The translations under genes and the position numbers were made by a program. From Epiperipatus broadwayi (Eukaryota; Onychophora; Udeonychophora; Euonychophora; Peripatidae): 64,000 bases of DNA. The stretch is taken from the NCBI GenBank assembly GCA_028023455.1, contig JAQFVV010006293.1, positions 2,925,844 to 2,989,843 on the forward strand. Direction: 5' to 3'. The notes beneath the pieces were generated by a model, which did no database searches, was not told the DNA's origin, and worked only from the letters and a program-made list of their open reading frames with translations. Positions 49,452 through 62,287 of the stretch are shown piece by piece; positions within the stretch are counted from its first letter, which is position 1, and the number at the start of each line of letters is the position of its first letter.

Positions 49452-50107
49452 AAACCATCAAAATCTCTCTTGATCACCATTTCTTGTGTTTACACAGACT
49501 GTTAGTAACAGTAGCGAACTCTTCATACAGTAGTGTTACCAAATGCAAGTTTTAGTAATCAATGGATGCAATTAAGGCTTGCACTTGATGGCATTACTCT
49601 ATGGAGAAATTTACTAAGGCTTGCATTTGATGGCACTACTGTATGGAGAGTTTGCTACTGTTATTAATAATCTGTGTAAGCATATGAAATATTGATTACA
49701 TGATGTTTTGATGGTTTATATTTATCCTGCCTATGGAATAATGGTGACTGTGGTTTTTGAAAAACCAGATACCAAAATGTATAGATGCTGAATTGAGTTC
49801 AGATCTGTATGACTATACAAGTGAATGAGCTTGGATTGAAATCATCGTGATCTTGGTCTCCTAGTTTTATAGTTAACTAAATAGGTACTTTTCAGTGGCT
49901 GCTGGAGGGTTGCATTACATCCTAAGATCTAGATGCAGTGCTCTCAAATCCAAGGCTCCTCACTGATCAAGACCACAAGTTAGAAACTAGTCTGAGGATA
50001 TTGGATGGATAGGTAGTAGATAGGGATTTTATATACAAAGCTTTTTGCATCCATTGATTACTAAGGCTTGCAGTTGGTGGTACTATTGTATGGCGAGTTT
50101 GCTACTT
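49452..50107. mobile_element. hammerhead-type repeat family 1, copy E
   Basis: A plus-oriented unit (about 49680-50107) is preceded by short inverted end segments. Landmarks: GATCACCATTTCTT (49471), CATACAGTAGTG and its inverse at 49632, GAATTGAGTTCAG (49791), GGCTGCTGGAGGGTTGCATT (49897) and TATTGTATGGCGAGTTTGCTAC at the end. All occur in the other copies of the family. Confidence 0.75.
49950..50004 (+). ncRNA. hammerhead-like motif, family 1, copy E
   Basis: Stem I outer CCAA/UUGG and inner UCCUCA/UGAGGA pair perfectly, separated by an internal loop GGC/UA. The core is CUGAUCA (G8 changed to C), stem II GAC/GUU around CACAA, then GAAAC, UA, GUC. The best stem I in the window, but the core change should disable it. 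Confidence 0.5.
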
Positions 50108-51307
50108 TTAATATATGTTAGTAATTAATAATATATGAATTATTAAAAAATGACATTGTTATTGATATATAGCTATCACCAGTAGTTACCTGCCAAAAGG
50201 CAAGTTTCATATATCAAATTAAATGATACTCTTCAAATATTCATAGTTGTTTCTTTCCAAGATTACAAATTCACTTTTTTCTTATATTCCTCTTATTTTT
50301 CCATATTCCACATCTTTCATAATTCCTTTGTTTCTATATTCCTAATTCAGTTTTTTATTTTTTTATACTTTTCTCAAAAATTTATATTTACTTTTATCAG
50401 CATTTCTATATTTTTTATCCTTCCGATATATATATTTTTCCTATTCACATCCATATCTTTAAATTCATTTTTTAAAAATATGTTTTATATGTTTTTTCTC
50501 TCTATAAAGTAATAACTCAAACTAGTCTTTTTATAAGATCTAATTTTAATGATGGACAGTCTGTCTTACTCTTAATAAAAACTTGTTTAGACATTGCTCT
50601 CTTTAATTTTTTTTATTGTTATTGTCATCATTGCTTATCCAACTTTCCAGACATTTAAAAGCACTAACATATTATTCAATACTTCTTTAAATCTTTTCTT
50701 TTTAATTAGTATTATATTTATCCCAAATTTTTTATAAGTGTTGACAATTCTGTATAACATTTTATTGAGATGAATCTCAGCTAGTATGATTCATTTAACA
50801 TTTCTTATCCTTAATGCTAATTCCATTCTTATCAAAACATCAATTCTTCTAAATATATATAGTGACGCCACATCTGCTACTTTGCTTATATGCTATCTAA
50901 AAAAATAGTAATCATTTAAGTAATAAACCATTAAAATTCTTAAAGTAATTACAAAATATGTTTACATATATATATATATTTAGATAGATATCAGCTATTT
51001 CTTGTCTTGAAAAGTCTCCCAGTCTCACATAATTGTACATACTCATTTTGGCATGGTAATTTAAATTAAATTTCTTTATTTTTTTCCTCAAAATTTAATG
51101 TTTTATTTTGAAATATTCCAAGCTAATGATCTTAGCAATTATGCCAAGCTTTTAAGAGAACTTATGAAATTTTTTCTTTAAATATTAAAATGAGAATTGT
51201 TAATTTAATTGTAAAAGAAAAACATTTTTTGAAGTTTGCCATTTGCAATAATAAAAAGAAATCATCCCTTCATAAAATAATAAAAGAAAAAAACAATTCT
51301 GGTAAAA
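50108..51307. other. A+T-rich stretch, nothing recognised
   Basis: No supported gene or repeat. Confidence 0.4.
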
Positions 51308-51410
51308 TCGTTGTTAGCCGAGAGGTCATCACAACCGCCTTGCAAGCAAGTAGTTGGTTGCAGACGGTTGTGGGTTCGTGTCCCGGCCAGTGCTATGACA
51401 TATGAAAAAA
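51308..51410 (+). mobile_element. tRNA-derived SINE or tRNA retropseudogene
   Basis: TTAGCCGAGAGGTCATCAC resembles the A-box region of a tRNA with a long D arm. GGGTTCGTGTCCC is a good T arm and B box, with a long stretch between them as in class II tRNAs. An A-rich tail follows at 51403. The acceptor ends do not pair well, so it is not a functional tRNA. Confidence 0.6.
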
Positions 51411-54400
51411 AACAAAACAATAAATTTTAGTTTTTTTTTTGAGAGAGAGTGTGATCACATACACACATCTAATTTTATATAAATAAACACATTATGTGCT
51501 TTCAGTTTATTATCTCATTGTTTTTTTATAATTGCATTCATTTTTTTAAAAAAAATATTTTTATTGATAAGCTTTATTTGTATATTGACTCTAATCTTTA
51601 AATTAAATTGTGGTATAGGTATGTGTGTATACATGCTAAAAATATTTGTATTGTATTTATATGTTGAAAAGTTCTGATTTGTTATCCATCAATTTATGTC
51701 ATTTTCTAAAGGATTTAGAACCAAGTACAATGATATGGCAACTCCACTGTATTAAATAAAAAAAACATACAATATGTTAGCTGTACACCTCTTTCTATAC
51801 CCATTTTTGTAAGAAGATAAGTTATTCATAGATATATCTAAATAATAACAATGTTACTATAGATAGCATTAGAATAGAAAAGTGCTCTTGTTTTATTATA
51901 GATTTCTTTTCTCATTCATATATAATTTTTCTTCCAATTTATAATTTTTTTTATATATATATCCAACAAAGAAACTCATTTTATTGAATGCCATTTTAAA
52001 ATCAAAATAAATAGTAATCTTATTTTGAATCTCTCTCTCTATATATATCGTTTAACATTAGTATGGTTATACAATACTGTGATGTATATTTCTCTGAACA
52101 AAATTGTTCATTAATTTGAGGGACACAGGTATTATAATTCTTTGTTCTTTATATTTGGTTAAAATTACATTTCTTAAACTAACATGCATTATATTATTAT
52201 ATCTAAATAACTATTCTTATATACATTGTTACAGATAATTTAAATTTTATACATTATCATATAGCATGAATGATAATTTCATGCTTAGTTTGCTGTTTTT
52301 AATTTGATAATAGATGAATGGATTGAAAACTATAGTAATAGACTTTTCCATCAAGTCATTCCAAAAACAAAGTATACTATCTCAAATACCATATTATTCA
52401 TTTCAAACATCTTTTTTCTGGGTTTTTTTCTTTCTCCATTATTAATAGTATTTTTATTAATGTAGACTTGCTATTTTTCCAAGTTTTTTTTTTTTTCAAG
52501 TTTTAATTAGTTTAATTTTTAAAATAATGTTTTTGATAATTTAATAGTACTAAATAAAACTATAAAATAATATATCCAAATTATTAATTAAAAACATTTT
52601 TTAATGAAAATTGATTTTATCTTACTATTTCACCATGTTTATTTTTTATATGTGACTTTTAAAATGAAACTATACATAGATGGGATTTAAACTATTGCAT
52701 TATTTAAATTTATATAGCCACTTTTTCTTATTTACAATTTTGTTAAGCAATGATGTATTGTGTAACATATATGAAAAAGATAATAATGTTCTTTATTATA
52801 AAGTATATATGAAAGGTGTAATATATATTTAGAAATACTAATTTCTGAATTGTAGGTGAGACTAAGGAGTTTATCAGCTGAAGAAAAGATTTCTCTAAAA
52901 TTAAAGACTTCCATAATAAAATTTTATGTATTACTATTTATTTTTCAAGAATTGGTACTTACATTACATTTAAAGAATATGAATTTCATTACAAGCTAGA
53001 GAACACGTTGATGTTTTATATTATTTATTCATAAATTTAATAGCTATTTAATTGATTATATTCTGCACATTATCCTAGATAATTCAATTGCTAACGTCAG
53101 CAAAATTAGGAATTAATGTTTCAAGCTTAGTTATCTTTTTTCGTAGATTATCTTGTTAATTATAATAAATAAAAGTTACATAATTGGTAACATACATATC
53201 ATAGAACAAACTGCCCATTTAATAAATGTGTGTGTGTGGTATCTTTCATATCTTGTGAATATTCGTTCAAATAAAAATAAATTTTTTAATTTCTGAGTTG
53301 TGGATGAAGTTATTTTAATGGGTATGTTATCTGGCAATAGATTTTAGTGCTTTATATCTTTTATTCGTAAATAATACTGTATTATAGTTACAAATTTTAT
53401 TGTGAATTATCATATTGCTTTGAATAGTGTTACAGTTTTATTTGAATTATAAAGACATTAAATAATTGTAAGGAAAATAATAAAATATTTTAGCTAATAT
53501 AATATATATTTTCAAATTCTTTTTAGTGCACTATGTATTTAATATTTTTGTAATTATATAATAATATATATATATTTTGAATTCTCAAATTTCATAATGA
53601 ATAGAAATCATAGGCTTGGAATGATGTTGATATTTTATTGTAATTTTCCATAGTGTATAAAATAAAATAAATAAAATGCATTTTTGGTTTTTTTTTATGT
53701 ATAATTTCTAATATATTTTTGGATCATTTATTATGTGATCAATATTTACCATTGCCATATTTTATCATATGCTAAAATCATATTGTTTGGAGTTATGACA
53801 TTCTATAATTATATTTTACCTTACTCGGTTCTGTATTTATGTTTTTTTAATGATGTTTTGTAAAGAATATACATCTTTTTTAAAATAAGTAATAAAAACC
53901 AAGTATTTTGATTAGATGTTTAAATAATTGCTATTTTTGAAAAGTCAGTATGGCAATTAGTTGAATAATTTTCAAAATTGTTTGAGTTTATGATGAACAC
54001 TAGGCATAAGATTATATAAAGACTTGACATATAATAAGTCAGTATTTTAGAATTTTCAATATCTAATAAAATGTGAAAAATGATGTATGTTAAGATATCT
54101 ATGCAATAATTACACATTAATGTTTTTTAATAACTTATTGGTCTACAAACTAAATTTTACAATATGGGCTTTAAATGAGTTTTTTTTTTGTATGATTAAT
54201 ATGTTCCTTTTCATAAAGTAAGCACATTTTCTGATTGCCTCGGTTTTTTTTAGCCATTTAATTTTTTAAAAATATTTTCATATGTGACTTTATAAACTTA
54301 AATTTACTTTATACCATATAGTTAAAGCATTTTGTGTTATTATGACATAAATGATTAGAAATGATGTTCATATATACTTTCATAGTTTCTGCTTTAGCAA

Positions 54401-56867
54401 CCATTTATTTTTAAATTAATATTATTTAATGTTATAATGTAAATATTAACATTTTGAATTATATGTTTGCTAAAAATAATAAACATTACTCAACTATTAC
54501 AGAATATAGAAAATTAATTATCATTTGTTTAACAGATTACTAAGAAATAAGTAGCAAATACATAAATCTGTTTATTTGTATGTAGAAACAGTATTTTTGA
54601 TTCAATCTTATGTGTTATATTTAAATGTAAATGTAAGATATTCATATCCTGTCAAAAAGGAAACAAGTCTTCATCCTGAATCTAAAGTGTATTCATATTT
54701 ATAATTTTAGAAATAACACAATAAACTTTTTCAACTATAGCTATATATATGGGGAAAAAATAGTTATTATATGTCCGTCTTTCGTTCTATATATATTCAT
54801 AAACACACACTTAGATATGTATAGTTTATTGCTTGCTAATAAACAATTAATTGCTGTATTAATGTTTAGATAATATAACATTTCATTTGTAATGTTTTCA
54901 ATAAAAAAAAATTGTCATATATATATAAGGTGATTACAATTGAGATATTGTATTGCTAAAATATCTGTTGGAAAAGATATGCTTACAATTTTTGGAACAA
55001 GGAATAAATTTATTTTTATTGCCATTGGGGAGAAAAATGAAGTTATAATTATCATTAAAAGAAAAATTTGCCACTAATGATTTGATAAATAAAAAGAGTA
55101 ATATCTATCATCATTGCTTTACCATTCCAACAATAATACTAGCAATTGAAGTATATAAGATGTAGATAATTATATACAGTATTTCAGAAAAATGATTTAT
55201 GTTTTAAGAGAATTAAAATTTTAGCAGTGGATATGTATGAGTCTTATCAATGTTTTATACAACTGGTAAAAGATTTTATGGGAAATATGGTTTTATTATG
55301 TTATTTATCATCTATCTACATAATTTTAGAAGAAGGCCAGTGATTTATTCTGTTAGAGCCCACAAGTTTTGGAAAATGCTACTCACATTTATTTTACTCA
55401 CATCTTAATATTTTAATATAAGATAGTGCACCTCATTTTGTACTACCCATGAGGTCAATTGCTGCAGAGCAGTTGCTTTTCAATGTGGAAAATATCATTA
55501 AAGAAGTAATTTTTTTTAAAGATCATCCAAAAAAAACATTTTAAATTATAATTTGAACCAAAATTAAAATAAATAACACTTAACATATATTTTTAGTTTT
55601 TTTTCTTACCATTAAAAATTTTATAGGTCAAACTAATTTAGCAGCAAAATAAAAATTTTTTTTTTTTTTTAAATGGTAGGCTTTTAGTTTGTTCTTAAGG
55701 CTTTTGATATACACGGAGCAGCCACTGAACCATTACTGATATACTAAGTGATAAACCTAACATAATAGAAAATATGTGAGTAAAATAGGTATAATATTAA
55801 AATAATATTAACAATAAATATATGAGAATTTTATATTTAAATACATATTTTTATTATTCATATTATTTTAATATTATATATTCTATTCATATATTTATTT
55901 TTATGTTAAGACTATTTAATATGAAAATAAAGACTACAAAGTAAAAAAGAATAAAACTTTTTAATTAACATATAATATGAAAATAAATGTTATAAAGTAC
56001 AAATAGTACATTCAAACAAGAAAAAAGTAATTAAAAGTTTATATTTTATCTTGCATTTGTTTGAACAATAAATATGTATAATATTAAATTAAACGTAATG
56101 TTACCAGTGTCGCTAAATAAAGTTTTAGATTATTGCAATGCTGCAATATATTTTATTATGGAAAAAATAATACAAAGTAAAAAAGAGCAAGATTTTTTAA
56201 GGAACAAATAGTACAACCAAACAAGAAAAAGTATTTAATTAACAAATACTATGAACAAATAGTACATTTTTCTTATTTATTTGATTGCATTATTTAGTAA
56301 TAAAACTGTAAATAAGCAAAGGTCTGATGTTGTACTTCCTATGACCGACTAAAGAAAGTTTGGACAGATCTTGAAGTCACAAATCATCCTATTCACATAT
56401 TTATTATTAATTTTATAGTTCAAACAATCACAAAATAAAATATAAAATTCTCACATATTTAATTTTTATATTATTTAGTTAAAAAACTGAAAAAATAATC
56501 AAAGGTCTGTAGTTGCACTTGCAACAGCCAGTGACGGCAAACCTTTGGACAGGTCATGAGCTCACAAATCCCCTTATTCTCTTATTTACTGTTAATATTA
56601 TATGTATTTAAATATAAAATTTATCAGCATTTATTGTTCATATTATTTTAATATTAATATTTTACTTTACTATTATGCATGAAATTACAAATATCCCTAT
56701 TCACTTATTTGATGTCAATTTTATTGTTCAAACAACTACAAGATAAAACAAAATTCTTACATATTTATTTTTTGTACTCTTTAGTGGAAAAACTGAAAAA
56801 ATTAGCAAAGATTCATGATAGTACTTCCAATGACTATTATTTTAATATTATATGTATTTACTAATAT
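51411..56867. other. A+T-rich stretch without recognised genes
   Basis: Long, low-complexity A+T DNA. No frame has family features. Tandem-like blocks in 55920-56870 repeat words such as AAATAGTACA and CACATATTTATT, probably a decayed local duplication. Confidence 0.4.
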
Positions 56868-56973
56868 GCCCAAGACAAAACTCTCCCTACAGTAGTGCCA
56901 CCCAGTGCATGCCAGAGTAATCAATGAATGCAAGAAGGTTTGTGCATAAAATCCCTATCTATTGTCTACTCAT

Positions 56974-57027
56974 CCAATATCCCAGACTAGTTTCTATCTT
57001 GTGGTTTTCATCAGTGAGGAGCCTTGG
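56974..57027 (-). ncRNA. hammerhead-like motif, family 1, copy D1
   Basis: Core CUGAUGA is intact, followed by GAAAC, UA, GUC. The outer stem CCAA/UUGG is kept. The inner stem I has lost one G (UGGGA), and stem II (AAACCACAAGAUA) no longer pairs well. Confidence 0.5.
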
Positions 57028-57408
57028 ATCTGAGAGCACTGCACCTAAATCTTAGGATCTAATGCAACCCTCCAGCAGCCACCTTTTATCTCTACTCAAC
57101 TACAAAACTGAGTCTAAAATTGAAAACAATAATATTTTCAATCCAAGCTCATTAGCTTATATAGTTCTGAACTCAGTTCAGTACCCATACATTTTGGTGT
57201 CTTTGGTTCTTTAATAACCATAACCACCACTATTCTATTTGGCAGGATTGGTATTAAACCACTAAACATCATATGATCACCATTTCTTATGCTTGCTCAA
57301 GCTGTTAAACAGTCAACTCTCCTTACAGCAATGTCACTCAGGCAAGTCAGAATAATCAATAGATGCAAGAAGGTTTGTGCATAAAATCCCTATCTAGTGC
57401 CTATTCAT

Positions 57409-57463
57409 CCAATATCCCCAGACTAGTTTCTAGCTTGTAGCTTTCATCAGTGAGGAGCCTTGG
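57409..57463 (-). ncRNA. type I hammerhead ribozyme candidate, family 1, copy D2 (best preserved)
   Basis: The 55-nt minus-strand order is: CCAA (outer stem I), GGC (internal loop), UCCUCA (inner stem I), CUGAUGA (core), stem II AGC/GCU around UACAA with one A on each side. Then GAAAC, UA, GUC, and UGGGGA, UA, UUGG closing stem I. All invariant hammerhead core bases are present, and GUC is the preferred cleavage triplet. Cleavage would fall between 57421 and 57420. Stem III is only two pairs with a UA loop, as in the minimal type I motifs of Penelope-like elements and animal retrozymes. The A-A juxtaposition where a G-C pair normally closes stem II is the main weakness. Confidence 0.6.
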
Positions 57464-57565
57464 GTCTGAGAGCATTGCACCTAAATCTTAGAATCTAATG
57501 CAATCCTCCAGCTGCCACCTTTTATCTCTTACTTTTTAACAGCTTGAGCAAGCATAAGAAATGAT

Positions 57566-57632
57566 GATTATGTGATGTTTATGTTCGTTATTTGTTTTAC
57601 TTTATGCTATAACAATCTGGAGAAAGCTACTT
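57566..57632. other. junction between family 1 copy D and the 2.1 kb repeat
   Basis: Short stretch whose edges cannot be assigned to either element. Confidence 0.3.
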
Positions 57633-59800
57633 AACGTAATCTGCACTATAGGGTGTCATCTAGGCATTCGAACCTAGAAAAATTTATAAAGTAGGCAGAT
57701 ACGTAAGTAAAAAAAAAAATTTTTTTTAATTTTATTTTATATTTTGATATCCGGTCGTTAGCCCATTGTCACTAGCTCAATGGAACAGCAAAGATTTATA
57801 TTTACAATAAATTCTTATCTAAGAATATTTTAAAAAACGAATAAAATAAGCCACTGCCAGTAATTATCATACAAACATTTATTTACTCACATATATATAA
57901 AATTTAAGATTTTTATTTTAGTATGTTTATTTTAGATTTTAATTTGATTTTAGAATTTAAATTTACATTTTAATTTTTATAATATTATAAGTTTACATTT
58001 TAATTAAGTTTGCACAGATGGATTTATGATTGTTTGTTTTATAATGTTGAGTGTAGACCGGTTACATAGATTACAAGGTTAAAAACATTTCAAAATAAAC
58101 ATAACCGATCAAAATACAAAGTCATTGATAAAGTCAATTGCAGAGGGAGATTTATAAGAACCTGACAGCATTCATCATAAGATGCCGCAAGACACCAATA
58201 ACTTAAAAGACCTCCGACATAAATACATCTTAGATACTCACCGTAAGGTATCAGTATTTACCGAATGTCTATATATTTTGATCAAATATGAAAAACAAAA
58301 ACATAATTAACCAGTAACGAACCCATGCAAATGTCTATACCCAACCTAAATTTAATGCATTTTTATTTAGAGTGTCGAATATGAATAGAGTACATAGATT
58401 TGCATTTGAAAAGAAAATACTCTTTTCCTTATTTAACCTTAGGCCAAAAGTTCGCAGTCAAACCGGCGCCAATCCATCTGATACATTTATGTATTCAATG
58501 TAGCATGAAAATACAACAACACAAAATACTATACTGTCAGGAATGTACATCTGAACAGTAAGTAGAGTTAGAGAAGACATTGTCTCTCCACCAACAGGAA
58601 TGCTCCATTTGTTGGCGAGTAGAACAATAAACAAAAAACTCCATAGGAATGGACTGCAGTCCTTTGCCGACTTACTAACCCATCCATAGGCAAACAGAAG
58701 GTGTGTGGCGTATATATGCAATCCTGCCCGTAGCGGATCTCATACTACATCTACTAATTACACAAATATATCCAATCCATTGAGCTAATTCAACTACGAA
58801 ACGAATAACCTAAGATTACCCTCCCTTAAACTATATATGTAACTTTACAAATCTATACAGCCATTCACGCCCGACTTAAATTTAACATTTATATAACTAG
58901 TTTAACGAAAAACAGAAATCATAATAAAACTTAAAGAACAAATAAATAAATAAATGGAAATGATTTTACAAAAGAAATACATTAAATAAAATTATAACTA
59001 ATTAATAAATAACGTTGGTCAGATAGGATTCTATTTCTTTTAAATTAAATACTGAGAAAGTTTATATTTTAGTGTTTCAAAATGTTTTTAAAGTTCTTAC
59101 AATTTTTAAAACATTCCTCTTTATCCATTGCATGCCGTTTGGAATCCACGTTAAATCCCCCAATGATCCTGTTGTCCTCAGTATAAGAAAAGCGATGTTT
59201 TATTTCCTTTTTTTTTTTTATAACAACTGAAGGAATTGAAAGTGCATCTTTCAATCCCTTCGTCACCAACTCTCCGACTTAACACATCTCAGTCCTCTAA
59301 TTAATTCCCCTAATAATTTCCAAACTTTTCCTTTTATATTAATTTTAAGGATCTAATGGACATTATGTCATCGATGATGATGATCCTTCTATTGAGATCC
59401 AATTTCCCGATGGATTTCTCTCATTTGCTATTAGTTTCTATTGTTTTCCGATCTGACCGTTGCTTATACATTTAAATGCCCAAAGGCTAGTTCACTTTGA
59501 CTAATTAAAATAATCATTTCCATTTTTCAATAACATTAATTAATTTGTTTTCAAACTTAAAGATATATTTTTATCTCCAAATCTTTTTAAGTTTTTGTTT
59601 TTAAAATACCTTTTCTATTTTTAATAAAGTTTTAGTTTAATAATTTTTTTTTATCTGTGCGATTTTAAATATATGAGTTTAGTATAGAATTTTAATTTTC
59701 AATTTTTAATTCTTAAAAAGGAAGTTTTATTTGCGAACTTTTATTCTTTTCATGTTTACTAATAAAAAAAACAATGTAATGTACGTATGTGCCCGTTACA
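57633..59800. repeat. dispersed repeat, about 2.1 kb, copy 2
   Basis: Collinear with 8976-11094 (landmarks listed there), same orientation. The end reads CCCGTTACA at 59800, matching CCCTTACA at 11094. Contains a part-duplicated block near 58315-58360 and 58850-58890 (CCCAACCTAAATTTAA and CCCGACTTAAATTTAA). No coding domain; possible solo LTR. Confidence 0.6.
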
Positions 59801-61367
59801 ATGTGAAACCATTTACTCATTATTTATTTATCTATATTTTATTCACATATGGATTAATTAAATAATATATATTTATTTTGAAATATTTATTTTCAAAGCA
59901 TCCTAAATTATAAATAAATGTTATAAAAAAAGAAAAGCTTGCTATAATTTAGGCTTTAATTAATACAAGTTAAGTTATAATAATTGTGTATGTGAATGTG
60001 ATTGAAATTATTAATTAAAACTTAATTGCCGAAGGCAATTATATTTAATTTGATACTAACTTTAAATGTGTGTATGGCTATATCAAAATTTATATTAAAA
60101 ACATGACTAGATAACATTCTAGAACCCCTACAAAAATGTTTTATGAAATTACAAGGAAAAAATAATATCACAAAGGTCAATAGATAGTGCAACTTGAATC
60201 AGCAGCTATTAGCATCAGATATATTTCCTTTTAAATTCTACATTTGTCATTTGAATAATAGGATCCACAGCAAAAATCTAAATCGAAAAGAGTCAAATGC
60301 CTTGACCCTTTCAATCTCTACCTATAAATCTGATGATTGTGGTTTTATATGCATTTAGAAGTTTGGGTGTGGTTATTGTAAAAGAATCCTATTTATCAAC
60401 TTTATTTCAAAATTTTGAAAATGAAGTATATTTCGTTAAAATCTTTCTTTAAGAAGTTATGTGAGAGTAAATTTATCCCATTATAAAATAGACTATTTTA
60501 TCATTGCTAGACCAGAATTCCTTGAGAAAAGTTGTTTACAACTTTGATGGACAAAATGAAAATTTTTAGAAGATTGCATCATTCTCCAAACTATTAAGAC
60601 AATTGACTTAGCATGAAGGAATAACCATCTGGAGCCAATTTGTTTGCTATTTGTATCAAGCTTTGGTAATCACAGGATTTTGAATAAAGAACTTCTTTAT
60701 GTAAAACACTCTTAAAAAGACCTTTTCCAAAATTTAATAAAACTTGATATATTATTTTTTCTATGTATGCATATTTTTGTTTCTCTTTGTTCTAGAATTT
60801 TTGGAGATAATATAGTTTACTAGTCAGTTAAACAATTTTAATATTACTTTTATTGATATATCTATGTACACGTCCATTGCAATGTGCGAGTGTATGACTG
60901 ATTAGATAGCTAACACATATTACATTATTTATGTTTCAGCTGGTGGAACAAACTAAAGGATCTCATTGCTGTAGATTACTTAAATACTAGGAAATTATAA
61001 TATCCTTTTGTTTGTTTCACTTACTTAAGAATTTATTTTGATTTCTATGAAAAGCTTTGATATATCATTTATTTATGAAACTATTTGTAACAGCTTTGTT
61101 AGTTGAATACTATGAAATAACCAGTGCCATTAAATTATTAATGACATTGTTTATCAATGATGTAAATAAAAATTGGATGTTTTTTCATTTTGTAAGTTTG
61201 TAGTAGTTATTTTATACTTTCACTCATATCGCATTAATTTATGGTCACATTAATATTACTATTATTATCAATTTCCTGAGATTATTTGGAATTAATAAAA
61301 TTCCCTTTGATTTTAGATATACATTACTGCATGATCTCATTTTTGATTAACATTTAAAAACAACTTA
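59801..61367. other. A+T-rich stretch, nothing recognised
   Basis: No supported gene or repeat. Confidence 0.4.
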
Positions 61368-62287
61368 AAAGATTTGGTACTCGTACAGATGACAATCCAT
61401 CCTGTTCGATGGCACTGTTTCCATGCAAAAGCACAGAAATATGCCATTTACTTGATCAAACTTACGGCCTATAGAACAGATGTGTTCATATTAACCATTG
61501 CAGGCTTAGATTGCGTTGCACATGGCCCGCTAATGTGCTTTGTGACACTGTATAAATGGCGCACATTTCACATATTGCTACTATACAATGTGAGGGTATT
61601 CAAGTAGCCATAACTTTTAATGTGCATTTGAAGTAATTATCGTACACCCTACCTGACATACTGATAACATAGTAATAATTGTAACTCATTGCCATGCTTC
61701 CCTACATATCTTTCAAGGTGAATTTAATTTCAAAAGGGTAGGTCCCAGCACCATTTCATAGAATTCACGGGAAAAGTCACGTTTGCGCGTGAACAGCTAC
61801 GAGGCTATCAAAATGGCTGCAGTGGAGTGTTACATGCTGAAATGTATAATGTAATTTAAAAATGTAATTATTCCATTCTATTAAATAAGGTTGTTTCGTA
61901 AAGAACAGCTACAAGACATCAAATGTCAGGTTGCACGTCATTTTAGAAATTCTAAGGTTGGTTTGATCAGAGTAATGGATTTATTAGCCGATCCTTTGGA
62001 TCGACAAAAACAGCGGTCACACACCCCTACTGAAATATATAATGTATTTAAAAACTATAATTTAGAAAATAGTTTTTTAAAAAAAGTAAATGTATTTTGA
62101 AAGAAATTCAGTGTTTTATATCTAAAAAAAAATGTAAATCCCCAACAAGAAAAGAAACCGGTGAAAACGTTATTTTAAAAAAAAATTAAATGTAAATCAG
62201 CCCGGTAACATTATATCTATTTGTTTTTGACTAGCAACAGCGCCATCGAACGGGATGGATTGTCATATGTATGAGAACCAAAGATTT
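61368..62287. mobile_element. 904-bp DNA transposon with inverted ends and 8-bp target duplication
   Basis: The element spans 61376-62279. The left end GGTACTCGTACAGATGACAA and the inverted right end GGTTCTCATACATATGACAA continue as matching inverted repeats for about 44 bp with a handful of mismatches. AAAGATTT is duplicated exactly at 61368-61375 and 62280-62287. Ends starting GG with an 8-bp duplication fit Merlin-type elements; hAT and P-like are alternatives. A TA dinucleotide also flanks an inner match (TACAGATG/CATATGTA), so a Tc1/mariner reading is possible but would leave the outer match unexplained. The interior is 35-40% G+C by eye and encodes no recognised transposase. Confidence 0.85.
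61891..62100 (+). CDS. short frame inside the 904-bp transposon, unknown
   Basis: Sixty-nine codons with a basic composition (QVARHFRNSKVGLIRVMD). I do not recognise the family and see no DDE or zinc motif. It may be a transposase relic or chance; the start is unsupported. Confidence 0.2.
   Translation: MFRKEQLQDIKCQVARHFRNSKVGLIRVMDLLADPLDRQKQRSHTPTEIYNVFKNYNLENSFLKKVNVF

Larger units (their letters stand above)
56868..57565 (-). mobile_element. hammerhead-type repeat family 1, copy D, head-to-tail dimer
   Basis: One complete unit (56868-57305) and a second partial unit (57306-57535) lie in the same orientation, joined at CTCAAGCTGTTAAACAG. An inverted end segment follows, TTAACAGCTTGAGCAAGC at 57538. 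The two hammerhead cleavage points fall at 56985 and 57421, a period of 436 nt. The complete unit matches copy B throughout. Confidence 0.8.
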
